Positions 10,264 to 21,453 of a DNA stretch of 47,976 nucleotides are shown piece by piece. Both the position numbers and the translations under genes were made by a program. Position 1 is the first letter of the stretch; every line of letters starts with the position of its first letter. This stretch comes from Zygnema cylindricum (Eukaryota; Streptophyta; Zygnematophyceae; Zygnematales; Zygnemataceae). The notes beneath the pieces were generated by a model, which saw only the letters and a list, made by a program, of their open reading frames with translations, searched no databases and had not been told where the DNA came from. The DNA lies in assembly GCA_037447655.1 (NCBI GenBank), contig JBBHKE010001921.1:1-47976 (forward strand), written 5' to 3'.

Positions 10264-11291
10264 GAAAAATAACATAAACTATCAAAGTACCTACTCAACA
10301 GCCAATTTAGAGCTGACACAAAATATGACTCAGAAAGCCAATATGCTTCAAATCTTCAACGGTGATACAGAATACAGTAAACTAACAATTCCCAAAATTG
10401 CAGCCCATATTACCCAATAAACCATAAGATATGATGTCTAGAAGTTTCCCAAAACTGCCCTTAGAAAATCATATTGCCAAAACAGAATGATACAAAATTG
10501 GCTAAGTCCTAAAATATATACTCACAGTGAGTATCTACTGGTCACACTAATTCGGGTGACAGTGTTATGGAACTATCCTGACTAACGACAAAGTATCCAG
10601 CCTGTACTTTATTGTACCTAGAGTACCTCCAAAAATCTAATTATTATTTTCCAGAAAATTAGTTAATAAAACACTTGATTTTAATACACTAAACTACAAA
10701 ACTTTGTTATTCAAATATTTCAGATAACGAGCAGTACAAAATGTTCCCGGTGCTTAGTCACTGTGATCGCTAAAGTCCAACCGACTGTCGTAGTGTAGTG
10801 CGAAGCACCTGAGTGCTTCGTCACTTGTGGTCCCACGTGAATCACGCATCGTCACTTTGGTCCCACTTAAATCACGCCTCATCACTTGCGGTCCCACGTG
10901 AATCATAATTGTGGTCCCAGGTGAATCGCGTCCGTCGACGTCTCTCAAAATCAATGATCATAATTCACTTTCGAAAAATCCGGACGTTTTATTTAATGAT
11001 CATAAAAATATTCCGTACCATATAATTCCAAAATATCTGTATGACTCCAAAAATTGCCGTACCATATATTTTCCGAGATATCCGGATTAGATTCCGTCCG
11101 TCTGATTTGGCGATTCCAATTGTCTGCTGCGTGACGCGTGTCGACGTAACTCCGTAAAACCTGTAGAGGTACAATAGTATCTATTGTACTTTGCCTACTG
11201 TAACACTAATAAATGTAAGTCTTGTATACCACTTCTTAGAAACTATTCTAAGTTTACTCTGATTACTAACTAAAGATTTCAAATCTCAACA
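10205..11291 (-). repeat. B 5' LTR
   Basis: 1087-bp copy matching 1948-3035 along its whole length, including the U3 G-box repeats (about 10825-10930) and the CGAAGCAC/GTGCTTCG hairpin (10801-10820). The gag ATG lies at 10263, 59 nt before the LTR end, and the frame stays open across the LTR boundary. Confidence 0.9.
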
Positions 11292-11296
11292 TCTAT

Positions 11297-12107
11297 AAAG
11301 GATAGACTTCATAAACTCTCTCTCCTTTGGACTCATTTGATCATCTAAGATTATTGTTCCTCTTTCTACACTTCCATTAGTTTCTTTTTTCAAGTCCATG
11401 GGAGTGGTACAACTGTTGGCCTTGTCCATCTGGAATTTCTCAAACATATTTCCTATTGCTTCTTTCTGAGTAAGTCTGATAATCCTTTTCCCCCAATCTC
11501 TTTTCTCATTTAGATCCCCAAAATCTATCTTGCCTTACCTAAATCTTTCATATCAAATATGCTTTTAAGATCTTTCTTTAGCCTATTGATCTTTTCCAAA
11601 GACTTACTGAGCACAAGTAGATCATCTACATAGATTGCAATAAAAATGACACCATTCTCAATTTCAAAAATATAAATAGAATGGTCAGAGCTGATATGGA
11701 TATATCCCAGACTGGTGAGAAACTCATCTAATTTCTTTTTCCACAGTCGGGGAGCCTGCTTCAGTCCATATAAGGAATTTATGAGCCTGCACACTTTGCT
11801 CTCTTCTCCTTCCTTCACGAACCCCTCGGGTTGCCTCATGAAAATTTCTTCCTCTAACTCACCATTAAGAAAAGCAGTCTTAATGTCCATCTGGTGTATT
11901 TCCATATCTGCCGCCGCTACCAGACTGAGGAGAATCCTTACTGATGGGAACTCCTTTTGAACTCCTTTCAATCCCCTCCTTTTGAGTGAACCCCTTCGCT
12001 ACCAATCGAGCCTTTTATCTCTCAATGGTGTTATCTGGGTTCATTTTGAGTTTAAATACCCATTTACAACAAATACGTTTTCTGTCTGGAGGACAATATG
12101 CTAGTTC
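11297..12107 (-). pseudogene. A1 reverse transcriptase
   Basis: Copia RT: MEIHQMDIKTAFLNGELEEE, SLYGLKQAPRLWKKKLDEF and the catalytic AIYVDDLLVLSK box lie in 11525-11971. Frameshifts flank this open stretch. Element B entered at 11292-11296, so the RT end and RNase H continue at 1947 on the other side. Confidence 0.8.
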
Positions 12108-13440
12108 CTAGGTATTTGCTTCCATGATGGAAGCCATCTCATCATTTATGGCTCTAATCCATTTGTCTTTTTGTGTGATGTTCACTGCCTCCAAGTATGA
12201 CTGAGGCTCATCAAGATGAGATAGCGTAGTTACCTTATGAGCAGCCATTCTCTCTTGTATCATTTTGCTGCTCCTTCTCCCTCCCTCGAACTTTGAAACT
12301 GGAATGGAAAGAAGTCTCGGGTTTCTCCTTACAGTCTCATCGGCTCCCCTATTCATGGAAACAGGTTCCAGTTCCAACTCTTCTGTCTCCTTAAAGTCCA
12401 TAGGAATATTTGAGGTGTCCGGTAGATCTCTTGTATCTTGGATCTCCCCTGAATTTGCAATTATTGTTTCACTCATATCCTTTTCGAGAAAGACAAAACT
12501 CTCTTTGCTTTTAGACTCAAAGCGGATTTTTATCTTTTTTGTATATTTGAAGGGGTCAAATGACTTTCCTTCATCTATGACAACTATGTGTTTAACCAGA
12601 ATAATATCTTGCTTTGCTAAATCATAGTCTTTATATCCCTTGACATCCTCATCATATCCTACAAAGTATCCAGGTTTGCCTTTAGCATCTAGTTTCCAGT
12701 TTTTCTTATCCGTATCAAGACAGTAAACTTGGCTACCGAATACTTTAAGGTGTGAGATATTTGGTTTCCTTCCAACCCATCTCTCATAAGGTGTCATTCC
12801 CTTTACGGCTGAGGTAAGGACTCTATTGTTAATGTAGTTGGCACAGTTCATGGTTTCTGCCCAAAATCTCTTTCTTATTTTCTTGTCAGCCAACATACTA
12901 CGAACACTGTCTCCTAGTGTTTGGTTCAATCTTTCAGCTACCCCATTTTTTTCTGAGTTGTATGGTAAATTTTTTAGTTGCTGAACTCCCTCATCTCTAA
13001 GGTATTCTCCAAATCGGTTAAAGGTCTATTCTCCCCCATTATCACTCCTAATTCTCTTAATGGGGGCTCCTTGCAACTTTTCACTCCAAGCTTTATATAC
13101 TTTGAAGTAAGTTGGTGTTTCAAACTTTGTTTTTAGGAAGTAGACTCAGGCTTACCTAGACCAATCATAGGTTATTTTTAACATAAACCTCTTCCCTTTA
13201 ACCGAAGGTCCTCTCGCAGGTCCCTAGATATTTGTGTGGACTAGATCTAGTTTCTTTTCCCCCCTATATGTAGTTGTTTTAGGAAAAGGAAGTCTGTGAG
13301 CTTTTCCTTGAGCACATCCACTACAATGATCCAGTTTTTTATTATCACCAAACTGAATCCTTTCCACTACACTAAGCTTCTTCATTTCCCTCAACCTATC
13401 AAAATGCACAAGCCTCGACCACTTATGCCAAATCATAAAT
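12108..13440 (-). pseudogene. A1 integrase and start of RT
   Basis: 13224-13436 carries the GAG-pre-integrase signature WHKWSRLVHFDRLREMKKL with C-S-G-C and QGKAHRLPFPK. The DDE core (about 12930-13220) is interrupted by stops. 12108-12929 (273 codons) holds the integrase C-terminal part (RFWAETMNCANYINN, TPYERWVGRKPNISHLKVFG) and the linker to RT. Confidence 0.75.
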
Positions 13441-13531
13441 TTTGGAACACTTGGCTACCTTTATCTGCCGTGAAGTAGATTTCATCCCCATACTTAGCTC
13501 TGAAGACTCCCTTTCTAGTGAAGGAATTAAA

Positions 13532-13852
13532 CTATTTGTCATCTAATAGAGATGTAGAGACAAGATCTTTGATCAAATGAGGAATGTTGAGTACATTTGA
13601 GAATGTGAGTATAGAAGTCTTACTCTCCACTAAAACTTCCAGATCTACTGACCCCACTAGATCTGTAGTAACTACTCTCCTATCCCCATACGCTATCTCT
13701 ACAGTAGGGATCTTTCTTAGCTTAGTGAAGAGTTGCTTATCACGACACATATGCATGGATGCACCTGAGTCGATGATCCATCCTTCTTGTGGAGCTTCCC
13801 GTATTGCTACAAGGGCACTCTTCTGTCTCCGAGGGATCTCTTTCTCCTCCAC
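13532..13852 (-). pseudogene. A1 protease domain
   Basis: Aspartic protease with the active-site motif WIIDSGASMHM about 30 residues into the open stretch, followed by AYGDRRVVTTDLVGSVDLEV. It continues toward the pre-integrase region (FSNVLNIPHLIKDLVS). The domain is open for 106 codons, but the surrounding polyprotein is broken. Confidence 0.75.
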
Positions 13853-13855
13853 ACT

Positions 13856-14890
13856 CTAGTCTAGAAGAAGCTCCCCATCCTCCTCAGAGGACTCGTCCTT
13901 GGTTTCTCCTGTCACCTTTGTGACCACAAGTGCCTTTTTCTTCCCTCCTGAAGAACCCCCTCCACGGTTCACTTGGAGCCTCAGCTCCGACAGCTTGACA
14001 CAATCCGCGATAAAGTGTCCTAGCTTTTTGCAAAAATGACAAAGGCCATTTGGGGGCCTCGGTCCTCCAGACTGATCTCTTTCCCATTTGTATAGTTTTT
14101 TTGGATCCTTCCCCCATCGGTCCCCTCCTGCACCTAGAGCTTGAATACTCTTTCCTCCTCTCCTAATCTCCATGGTGTTTTCTTGCACAAGTATCATCCG
14201 GACCACTGTATTCCACTTCCATGAACTGTCACTAATTTCCTGTACTCGGTACACTATGTTCTTGTACTCGTCTGGTAACTTTATGGTGAGAGTGGTAACT
14301 TTCATCTTCATTGTACCTGTCCACCTGGCACTTTCATCTCCATATTCAAATAAGAAGGATCATTACAATAATCTAACATCTTTCCTCTTTTTGTAAGTGT
14401 AACTCACTAGCTTCTGTTCATCTAACTGGAGCTCCTGAATAGTACCAGCTCTATAGATCTCCACCAAACTCACCCACAACTCCTCGGCCTTGTAAATGGG
14501 AAGGTGAGGGGTGGCCAAAGCTTGAGTGAGGTGCCTTAGAATGAAGTTATTGGCAGCCATGTTTACGTCTTCCCACATTTGAGTATTGTTTTCCACGGTC
14601 TTCACAACCGCCGCTCCTGGTGCCGTGGCAATAGGAGTGAGGGGTGTCTCCTTCCCTTTACCCTTTTTGGACGCACTGCTGTCCCCATCATATGCCTCCT
14701 CCGTTGAAGCAGTCGCTGCTGCAGGAAACCTTACTCCTCGAAATCGTGTTGGAGTTCCCGAAGGTGGGTGTTTCACTTGTCCTTTGTCGATACCCCAGTA
14801 TCATTTTTCGCACAAAGACCCCATCATCATGGCTTCCCAATAGATGAACCCAGATCCATTGAAAGGGGGCACCCAAGATGGTGGGCTCAT
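13856..14890 (-). pseudogene. A1 gag remnant
   Basis: Gag frame opening at the PBS ATG (14890), with FNGSGFIYWEAMM, the F-G-x-N/G-x-x-x-W motif of copia Gag N-termini. A stop follows soon after (E-K-stop-Y-W-G-I-D). The conserved gag body runs through M-A-A-N-N-F-I-L-R-H-L to an intact CCHC knuckle, CHFCKKLGHFIADC (about 14000-14040). Frameshifts near 14360 break continuity. Gag would form the virus-like particle and the knuckle would bind the element RNA. Confidence 0.75.
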
Positions 14891-14894
14891 AACC
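14879..14894 (-). promoter_or_regulatory. A1 primer-binding site, tRNAi-Met anticodon-arm type
   Basis: Directly after the LTR end, the minus strand reads GGTTATGAGCCCACCA. From the known plant initiator tRNA-Met anticodon arm the expected complement is GGTTATGGGCCCACCA, so 15 of 16 match. This is internal (half-tRNA) priming as described for Drosophila copia, not the usual pairing with the tRNA 3' end. The ATG (14890-14888) is in the gag frame. The tRNA sequence was recalled, not searched. Confidence 0.75.
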
Positions 14895-15872
14895 TGCAAT
14901 TATGTGTCCAACATTGGACTACATACTCCAGGTTGTCTCTAGATAACTTTTGACTAGCCCACTTCAAGCCACCACCAGTGCTGCCCAAAAAGGCAAACTG
15001 AAAATATGACTACACCCTTGTGCAGCCTCAACTCCTTCGAGTCCGTATCAAAAAGAATCACCGAAGACGGCCAACCTGCCGATTAGTTATGAGCCGGCAA
15101 AAATGTAAATTTATACAAAACTCTCTTAGAGAGAGGTGACTACCAAACAGATTTTCCTAAGTCCTTAACCCCTCTCGCAACCCCTATCTACTTAAGTACG
15201 AACTAATCATATGACTATAAAGTACAAAAAGGTACTACGGCCGTTGTCTTTTCTGTTAGGCCTGTGTACGACAAGGCCACTAAGTGGACGCGTGTCATCC
15301 TTTCACTCGTCAGCATGTTCTCCGGAATTCCCGCGACCAAATTTTATCCCTCCACGTGGCACCAGGTCACGCAACGTCCATAAACGCCAAAGTGACCATT
15401 TCGCGATCTTGGCAGTGATGTGTGCCGTCGGATTAAATCTGATATTGAATTTTAGTCGTCGAAACAAATGTCCGATTCATTTATTTCGTGCGAAATGACG
15501 TCCGCACTAAACTTTAACTAGTTCTATGGTCCTTCGTACATATTTTAGTTAATCGGTGTCAGTATCACTCAATAGTTTAAATACATATCAAACCCTATAT
15601 ATCCTAACGGACTTCTACGACAGACTAGTTAGAGCTAACGGCTACGCCGCGCTCTGCCGGTTGGAGGTTCGAGTCCTGCCGGACTCAACCTTTTGTTGAG
15701 TCCTTATGGAGCTGAGGTAGCCATGGCTCCATCACTCTCTTTCTACTTTGGTGACTACACGAAGTATGGGGGCAAGAGAGAAGAGAATGAGACAGGCTGC
15801 TTGTATTTTTCTTATCTATTTCCGCTAATATATTTAGACCTAGAAAATACCTAAAAACTATTTATTTCAACA
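14895..15872 (-). repeat. A1 5' LTR
   Basis: Minus-strand LTR running from TGTTGAAAT at 15872 to TTGCA at 14895, followed by the PBS and gag. It is 978 bp against 1002 bp for the 3' copy. The terminal 20 nt read M-L-D-T-stop, so the LTR-encoded gag start is broken in this copy. Confidence 0.88.
15617..15690 (+). other. tRNA-like unit, antisense in A1 5' LTR
   Basis: Same unit as at 937-1008: ACTAGTTAGAGC for the A-box side, GGTTCGAGTCC at 15666-15676, then TTTT (15691-15694). B box identity is retained although the surrounding LTR has diverged. Confidence 0.6.
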
Positions 15873-15877
15873 AAATG

Positions 15878-15899
15878 CAGAGACAATAGAAAAAATTTG
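15878..15899. other. A1 right flank in the LINE
   Basis: LINE sequence resumes here after the TSD copy AAATG (15873-15877), partner of AAACG at 209-213. The single difference is a C/T change at a CpG. Joining 15878 to 208 restores one continuous RT frame (F-S-I-V-S-A-F-Y-S-K-P), which proves the insertion point. Confidence 0.8.
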
Positions 15900-17943
15900 G
15901 TTAATATGAGAAGGCGCGAGTCGAAGCTCACGGAAAAGGGCATTGCGATCAACTGTGTTAAAGGTGTTAGCAATGTCGACATGGAGAACGACCCTATCTG
16001 AATGTAATTCAAGAATCGCTCGTAAACCGTGGACTACCACCTCACAACCCCCTCGTGTTGCAACACCAAATTGATGTGGAGAAATGTGATATTGTAAAGC
16101 ACCTTGAAGATGTGAACACATTGATCTTGCTACAAGACGATATAACACTTCCCCAACAACAATCGGTCTAACACCACTAGCAGGCTTTGAGACAGCGACA
16201 AAACGTGGCGCTGCGAGAAGTGGGACTATAGTTGGTGGCACAATCCCTGAGCTAATTGAGAAGCAACTCTGAACAACAAATCAAAACCTTGTGATGGATT
16301 TTCCGGTGGGAATAGATCGCGGAAAAGCTCATAAACCATCCCCGATGGTCCCCCAGCTGAGAGATGAGGGGACCGAAGTAGAGCTCTAGTAAAGGCATCT
16401 TAGTCGAGGTCAAAGGGTTCTAAAGGTTTATATGAATCAACAAACGATAAAATGTCAATTGGTGCCAGAAGATGAAGGTCTCGCAGGGCTTCAACTGTCG
16501 TCGTTGTTGTGGGAGACGGTGTGAAAGGTCGTAGTGCACGTGCAGCACGAGAGAGTTCACCACATCGACCAAGATCTAGTGCCTGCTGCATTCGAGCCTT
16601 AGAAGTTGGAAGTGGAGCTTGGTGGCGAGGAGGCGTCACAAAAAGGCCAATTACGCGGTCTGTGTGTTCTTGCTGAAGAGATTCCCCATCTCCACGAAGA
16701 AAACGTTGGCAGCCCGACCGAGTCTCTCGTGCCCCGCTAGCACCTCCACGGAGAGGTAGAATCAAAACTCAAGGGGGAAAAAAAAGGAAAAGATGCCATG
16801 CAACAAGATTACTGATATCATCAACCAAAAGCCCAAGTAGGAACTGAAGCGTAGCTTGAACAGTCTCTCGAAGATGAGGAGAAATCCCCAAATAGAGCCG
16901 TGGTCTAGGGTAACCCAAATGGTAACATCCCATAACGTTAAGATTACGGACAAAATCCCAATCGTGTTGAGATGGGTGGCGTTGGAGGGGGGGAGCATTC
17001 GTGTCGTCATGTGCATTCGAAGCGGTTGGAACGATCTTGGGACACGCTTTTACATGTCGCGCTAAACCTGCACCTTGAGCGTGAGGCTTCCCACAGCCCG
17101 GACAAGGGACCCGAGATGTAGGGGTGCTAGAGGAAGGTGGACAGGCGAAGGGGAATGATGAGAAGAATGGGCTGAATGAGGGGCTGTAGAAATATGGACT
17201 TGAGAGGGAGGTATGATGTTTGTGTGAGGGGGATGGGACGACAAAATTGGTACATGGGGGAAACCTAAGGGTGGGTTGGTTGGAGGAGGGGTAGAAGGGC
17301 TCTCTGATGGGGGTGGAGGAAGAGGACGGTCGAAAATGAGGGTCAAAGACAAGTCTTGAGATTGCTCTCGCCGATGAGGAGGGTAATACCGCGGTGTAGG
17401 GAAAGGTAGGGTATGGTGCTCTTCAGATACGGACGAGGGCACAGGAACAAGGGGATCGTTTGGGTGAAAGGGTTGGGGTGAGGGTATGGCGGTGGGTGGT
17501 GGAGGAGGCGGTTCAAGAGGGTGGGACAACCCTGAGGAGATGGTTCGTACACGCGAATGCGTTGGAGAGGATGGGGAAGGAGAGCGAGACGCTCTTCGTT
17601 TATGACATGTCATGCCATAAGAATTGAAGAGTAACCTGTCGAAGGTCCGCAAATATGTGGGGCCCACAAAAGTCCCGTCCAACCGCTCAAGACGAAAGGG
17701 GGAGCAAGTAAAGGCGAAAACCCGAAACCGTGAATTGAAAGCCCCGCACAGGTGAACAGTACCCGCTTCTCGCTATATGTTTGGGTGGGTTTTTTTTTTT
17801 TGTCTAAATGGTTTTTTGTTTTGTTTCTTTTGCCAACTATTCTCCAATTGGGTGATTTGGAACTACCCTAACCTACTGTAGGGTGGAACGCTCACCGAAT
17901 ATCGTGTGCCACCCCGGTGTGGACGGTTATCACGACCACCAAG
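15878..17943 (-). mobile_element. LINE (non-LTR retrotransposon), zinc finger to RT
   Basis: Decayed minus-strand LINE body. From its 5' side it shows a proline-rich stretch (17062-17682), a CX2CX12HX4C zinc finger (CPGC...H...C, about 17050-17114), a block with GRCGELSRAARAL (about 16560), LSAGGPSGMVYELF (about 16340-16380), and the RT blocks KPASGVRPIVVGEVLYRLV and LHVDIANTFNTVDR (15900-16200). Several stops and frameshifts interrupt it. An N-terminal finger followed directly by RT resembles R2/NeSL/CRE-like LINEs rather than plant L1 or RTE; the clade is an inference. A1 interrupts the RT at 15877 and A2 interrupts the 5' part at 17948. Confidence 0.75.
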
Positions 17944-17948
17944 GTGTT

Positions 17949-18955
17949 TGTTGAAATTATTGGATTAAAGTATCTTTTAGGTCTGAATAAACTTAATTCA
18001 TATAGAAAAGAAAAGCATAGGTAGTCTGCCTCTACCTCTCCTCTCTATCCCCCATACTTGTCGTAGTCAATGATGGAGAGAGAGGGTGGAAGAGCCATGG
18101 TTGCCATGGCTCTATAGGCAGGTCACAAGAAGTGGCATAAGTCACTTCTTACCAAAAGGTTGAGTCTAGCAGGACTCGAACCTCCGACCGGCAAAGCGAA
18201 GTGTAGCCGTCAGCTTTAGCCGGACTGTCAATGAAGTCCGTTAAAATACATGGGGTGTGATAAGTATTTGAAACATGTTAGAGTTCAATAATCCGATTAA
18301 CGGAATTACGGGTAAGTAATATAGATTCAAAATGAAATATAGTGCGAACGTGAAACCGCACGAAACAAATTTATCGGGCATTGATTTTCAACGACTAATA
18401 TTTAAAGCCGATTTGGATCCGACAGCACGCATCATCGCTGAGATTCCTGAATGATCGCCTTGGCGGTTTTGGGCGTGACATGACTTGGTGCCACGTGGCA
18501 AGTTTATATTGGGAAGCATGAATCCCTTAGAGCATGAGGACAAGTCCAAATGAGACAGGCGTCCACTCAATGGCCGAGTCGTACACAGACCGTACAGAAA
18601 GTACACCACCAACAATACCTTTCTTTACTTAACAATTCTCCAATTGGTTTGTATATTAGTAGATAGGGGCTTTGAGAGGGGTTTAGGACTTAGGAGATTT
18701 AGGAGGTAGTCGCCTCTCTCAAAATGAGCTTGTACATATTTTGGCATATTTGCCACTTGATAATTAATCGGTTTGTTGGCCGTTTTTTGTGATTCTTCTT
18801 GCTTTGGACTCACGAAGTCTAGACTTCAAAAGGGTACAGTCAGATTGGTTATTTGTCTGCTTAGATAGCAAAGATCTACGTTGAAGATGGGCTAGTCAAA
18901 AACTATCTAGAGGCTTCTTGAAATCTGCAGTCCAAATGGGGGACACAGAATTGCA
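17949..18955 (+). repeat. A2 5' LTR
   Basis: 1007 bp, TGTTGAAATT...TTGCA. The last 20 nt (18936-18955) encode M-G-D-T-E-L and run in frame into the PBS and gag. A minus-strand tRNA-like unit lies at 18158-18233. Confidence 0.9.
18158..18233 (-). other. tRNA-like unit, antisense in A2 5' LTR
   Basis: On the minus strand: GGCTAAAGCTGACGGCTAC on the A-box side and GGTTCGAGTCC (18182-18172) as a perfect B box, then TTTT (18157-18154). A2 is on the plus strand, so the unit is again antisense to the element. Confidence 0.6.
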
Positions 18956-20159
18956 GGTTATGGGCTCGCCCTCGAGGGTGCCCAACTTCAACGGATCTGG
19001 ATTCATTAATAGGGAAGCCATGATTGTAGGGGCTTTATGCGAAAAACGATAATGGGGCATCGCCAGTGGACAAGTGAAACATCCATCTCAGGGAATCCCA
19101 CCAGGGTTTGGTGGACTGAGGTTTTCTTCAGCGGCATCTGCTCCAATGGAGGAGGTTGACAGTGCGAACAACATTGTGTCTGAAACGGAGAAAGGGAAAG
19201 AAACACCATTTACTCCTATCACCACGGTACCCGAAGCGGTGTCCAGCAAGACCGAGGAAAATGATATTCAAATGTGGGAATACACAAACATGGCTGCCAA
19301 TCACTTCATTCTGAGGCATCTTACTCAAGCTTTGACGACCTCTCATCTCCACATTTTCAAGACCGAGGAGTTGTGGGAGACCTTAGTGAAGATCTATAGA
19401 GTCGGTACCATTCTAGAGCTTTAGTTGGCTGAGTAAAGATTATGAGAGTACACTTCTAAAAGGGGGAAAATGCTAGACTATTGCAATGACGTCTCTTGTT
19501 TATATATGGAGATAGAGAGTGCCGGGTGGACCAGTACAACAAAGATGAAAGTGAACACCCTCATCATGAAACTGCCAAATGAATTTGAGAACATCGTGTA
19601 CCGAGTGCAGGAAATGGATGAAAGTTTGTGGATGTGGAACACAGTGGTCCGGATGATTTTTGTATAGGAGAACACTATCGAGATTCGAAGAGGGGGAAAG
19701 AGCGTCCAAGCTCTAACCCCGAAACGAACCGATGGGGGAGGAATTCAAGGAAGCCATACAGCGGCTTTAAGGGAGAGAAATATCATACGGGAGGACCAAG
19801 GCCTCCCAAGGGCCTTTGTCATTTTTGCAAAAAGCCAGGACACTTCATAGCTGATTGTACCAAGCTGTCGGAGCTGAGGATCCAAGAAAATCGTGGAGGA
19901 GGGTTCTCGAGAGGAAAGAAGAAGGCACTTGTGGTCACCCAAGTGAAAAGGGAGACCGATGAGGATGAGTCCTCTAAAAATGAGGGCAGTGAGCTTTTTA
20001 AGGACGCGAAGCTGGAGGAGAAGGATATTCCTCAAAAGCAAAAGTGTGCCCTTGGAGCCATTTGGGAGCCTCCACAAGAAGAATGGATCATCGACTCAGG
20101 AGCATCCATGCATATGTGTTGTGACAGACACCTTTTTACTAAGCTGAGGAAGATTCACA
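18936..20159 (+). pseudogene. A2 gag and protease, first copy
   Basis: The frame opens in the LTR (MGDTELQVMGSPSRVPNFNG), has a stop at about 19052 (E-K-R-stop-W-G), and continues with AANHFILRHLTQALTTSHL. After frameshifts comes the CCHC knuckle CHFCKKPGHFIADC (about 19818-19860) and the protease motif WIIDSGASMHM (about 20084-20115). It is cut at 20159 by the C-type LTR remnant. Confidence 0.75.
18956..18971 (+). promoter_or_regulatory. A2 primer-binding site, tRNAi-Met anticodon-arm type
   Basis: Reads GGTTATGGGCTCGCCC right after the LTR, 13 of 16 to the complement of the initiator tRNA-Met anticodon arm. ATG 18960-18962 is in the gag frame and corresponds to the CAU anticodon. Confidence 0.75.
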
Positions 20160-21453
20160 TAAAATTCTATAGGCTCCATCGCCACACAGAATTCGCATAT
20201 CAAAAGATAATCTAGATGGTGCCGACTCCAACTTGATATAGACCCAAATGATTGATCCCTTGACAATCAGAACCTCATTACAGGTTCACCCCTGTGAAAT
20301 AAGATTTCTTGTGTGCTCAGTTCCACCACAGAATGCAAAGTTAGAATATGAGATTTGGACACATTCACCCACTTTGACTTTCCCTTAGAAATGCAACCAC
20401 TCAGGCAAACAAAAACTCTAACCAACTACACCCTTATGTAGCGTGGACTCCCTTGAGTTTGCAGCAAAAAGAATCAATGAAAATGGTCAACTGAATTGAT
20501 AGTTATGGCTGGCCAAAGTTTGCCATTTATACAAGGTGCTCTCTGGGAGAGAGGTGGCTACCTACCCGAAATATTCTAAGTCCTAAACCCCTCTCTAAAC
20601 CCTCTAGTACTGAGGTACGAACAAATCACATTATTGTATAGTACATAAAGGTACAGATGTCGCTATACCTTTTGTAAGGTCATCGTACGACATGGCTAAA
20701 AAGTCAACACATATCCTTTCCGGATTCGCTCTTATAATCTTTGGAATTCCTGCCTCCAAATCTTATCTCTCCAAGTGGCGCTAGGTCATGCCGCATTAGA
20801 AAAATGGTACCGTACAAGAAAGTACAGGTGCCGGAGTACTTTCTGTACGGACTTTGTACGATATTGCCATAATGTGATATTTGTCACATCCGAATTTGTT
20901 TTGTTCCTTTCAGAGATTCCACAACTCGTACGATGTCGCCACGTGTCATACAGAGTGGTGACGTGTGCAAACCGCCAAATTATCCTTTCCGTGAAACCGG
21001 CGCTAACCACGGCTGTCCGATTTATATCGATATTTAATACAGGTCGTCGAAACAAATGTCCGTACTATTTTTTTCGTCAAGTACTTTAAAGTACTATTGC
21101 TTCTATGTCATATAACCCGTAATCCAGTTAAATGAAATAATCTGCAAGTAACTATTTATTTAGCTATCAAACCCCATATGTCGTAGCACTAGCCCTAGAC
21201 TAAACGGATAAAGCTACCGGCTACGGATGACTTGACATACTGTAGGTACCACGTTCAATTCCTAGGTCCGTCAACTACCCTTTTAGTAAACCTACTTTTA
21301 TCTACCCTTGTCTCTCGGCAGGGCTTAGGCAGCCATGGCTCTTGCCCCCTTTCCAGCCTTCAGTGACTACAATAAGTGTGGGGGCTTGGGAAGGGAGTCA
21401 GAGGAAGACTGTCTTTGCTCCTTTTCTATCCTAATAAAGACCTAGACAATACT
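20160..21453 (-). mobile_element. C-type LTR remnant C2
   Basis: Homologous to solo LTR C1. The left end reads TAAAATTCTAT (TG changed to TA). The right end stops at CCTAGACAATAC, about 15 bp short of the expected ...TTTCAACA, and joins gag at 21454. Its terminal 20 nt still encode M-E-P-I-E-F. No TSD can be recognised because the right edge was lost. Confidence 0.75.

Larger units (their letters stand above)
1948..11291 (-). mobile_element. Ty1/copia element B, inserted in A1
   Basis: Element bounded by 1.09-kb LTRs (1948-3035 and 10205-11291) with a perfect 5-bp TSD, TCTAT (1943-1947 and 11292-11296). It interrupts the A1 RT. Order on the minus strand: LTR, PBS, gag, PR, INT, RT, RH, PPT, LTR. 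LTR similarity is about 95% by eye, higher than for A1 or A2, consistent with later insertion. It carries solo LTR C1, an unclassified insertion and a 410-bp tandem duplication, and has many stops. Confidence 0.9.
214..15872 (-). mobile_element. Ty1/copia element A1 (carries nested element B)
   Basis: Degenerate copia element on the minus strand: 5' LTR 14895-15872, PBS, gag, protease, integrase, RT, (element B), RNase H, PPT, 3' LTR 214-1215. The imperfect TSD is AAACG (209-213) and AAATG (15873-15877). It is inserted in a LINE RT domain that reads on across the gap. The gene order PR-INT-RT-RH defines copia. Many stops and frameshifts make it inactive. The two LTRs are clearly diverged, including a roughly 18-bp indel, so the insertion is old. 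Confidence 0.88.
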
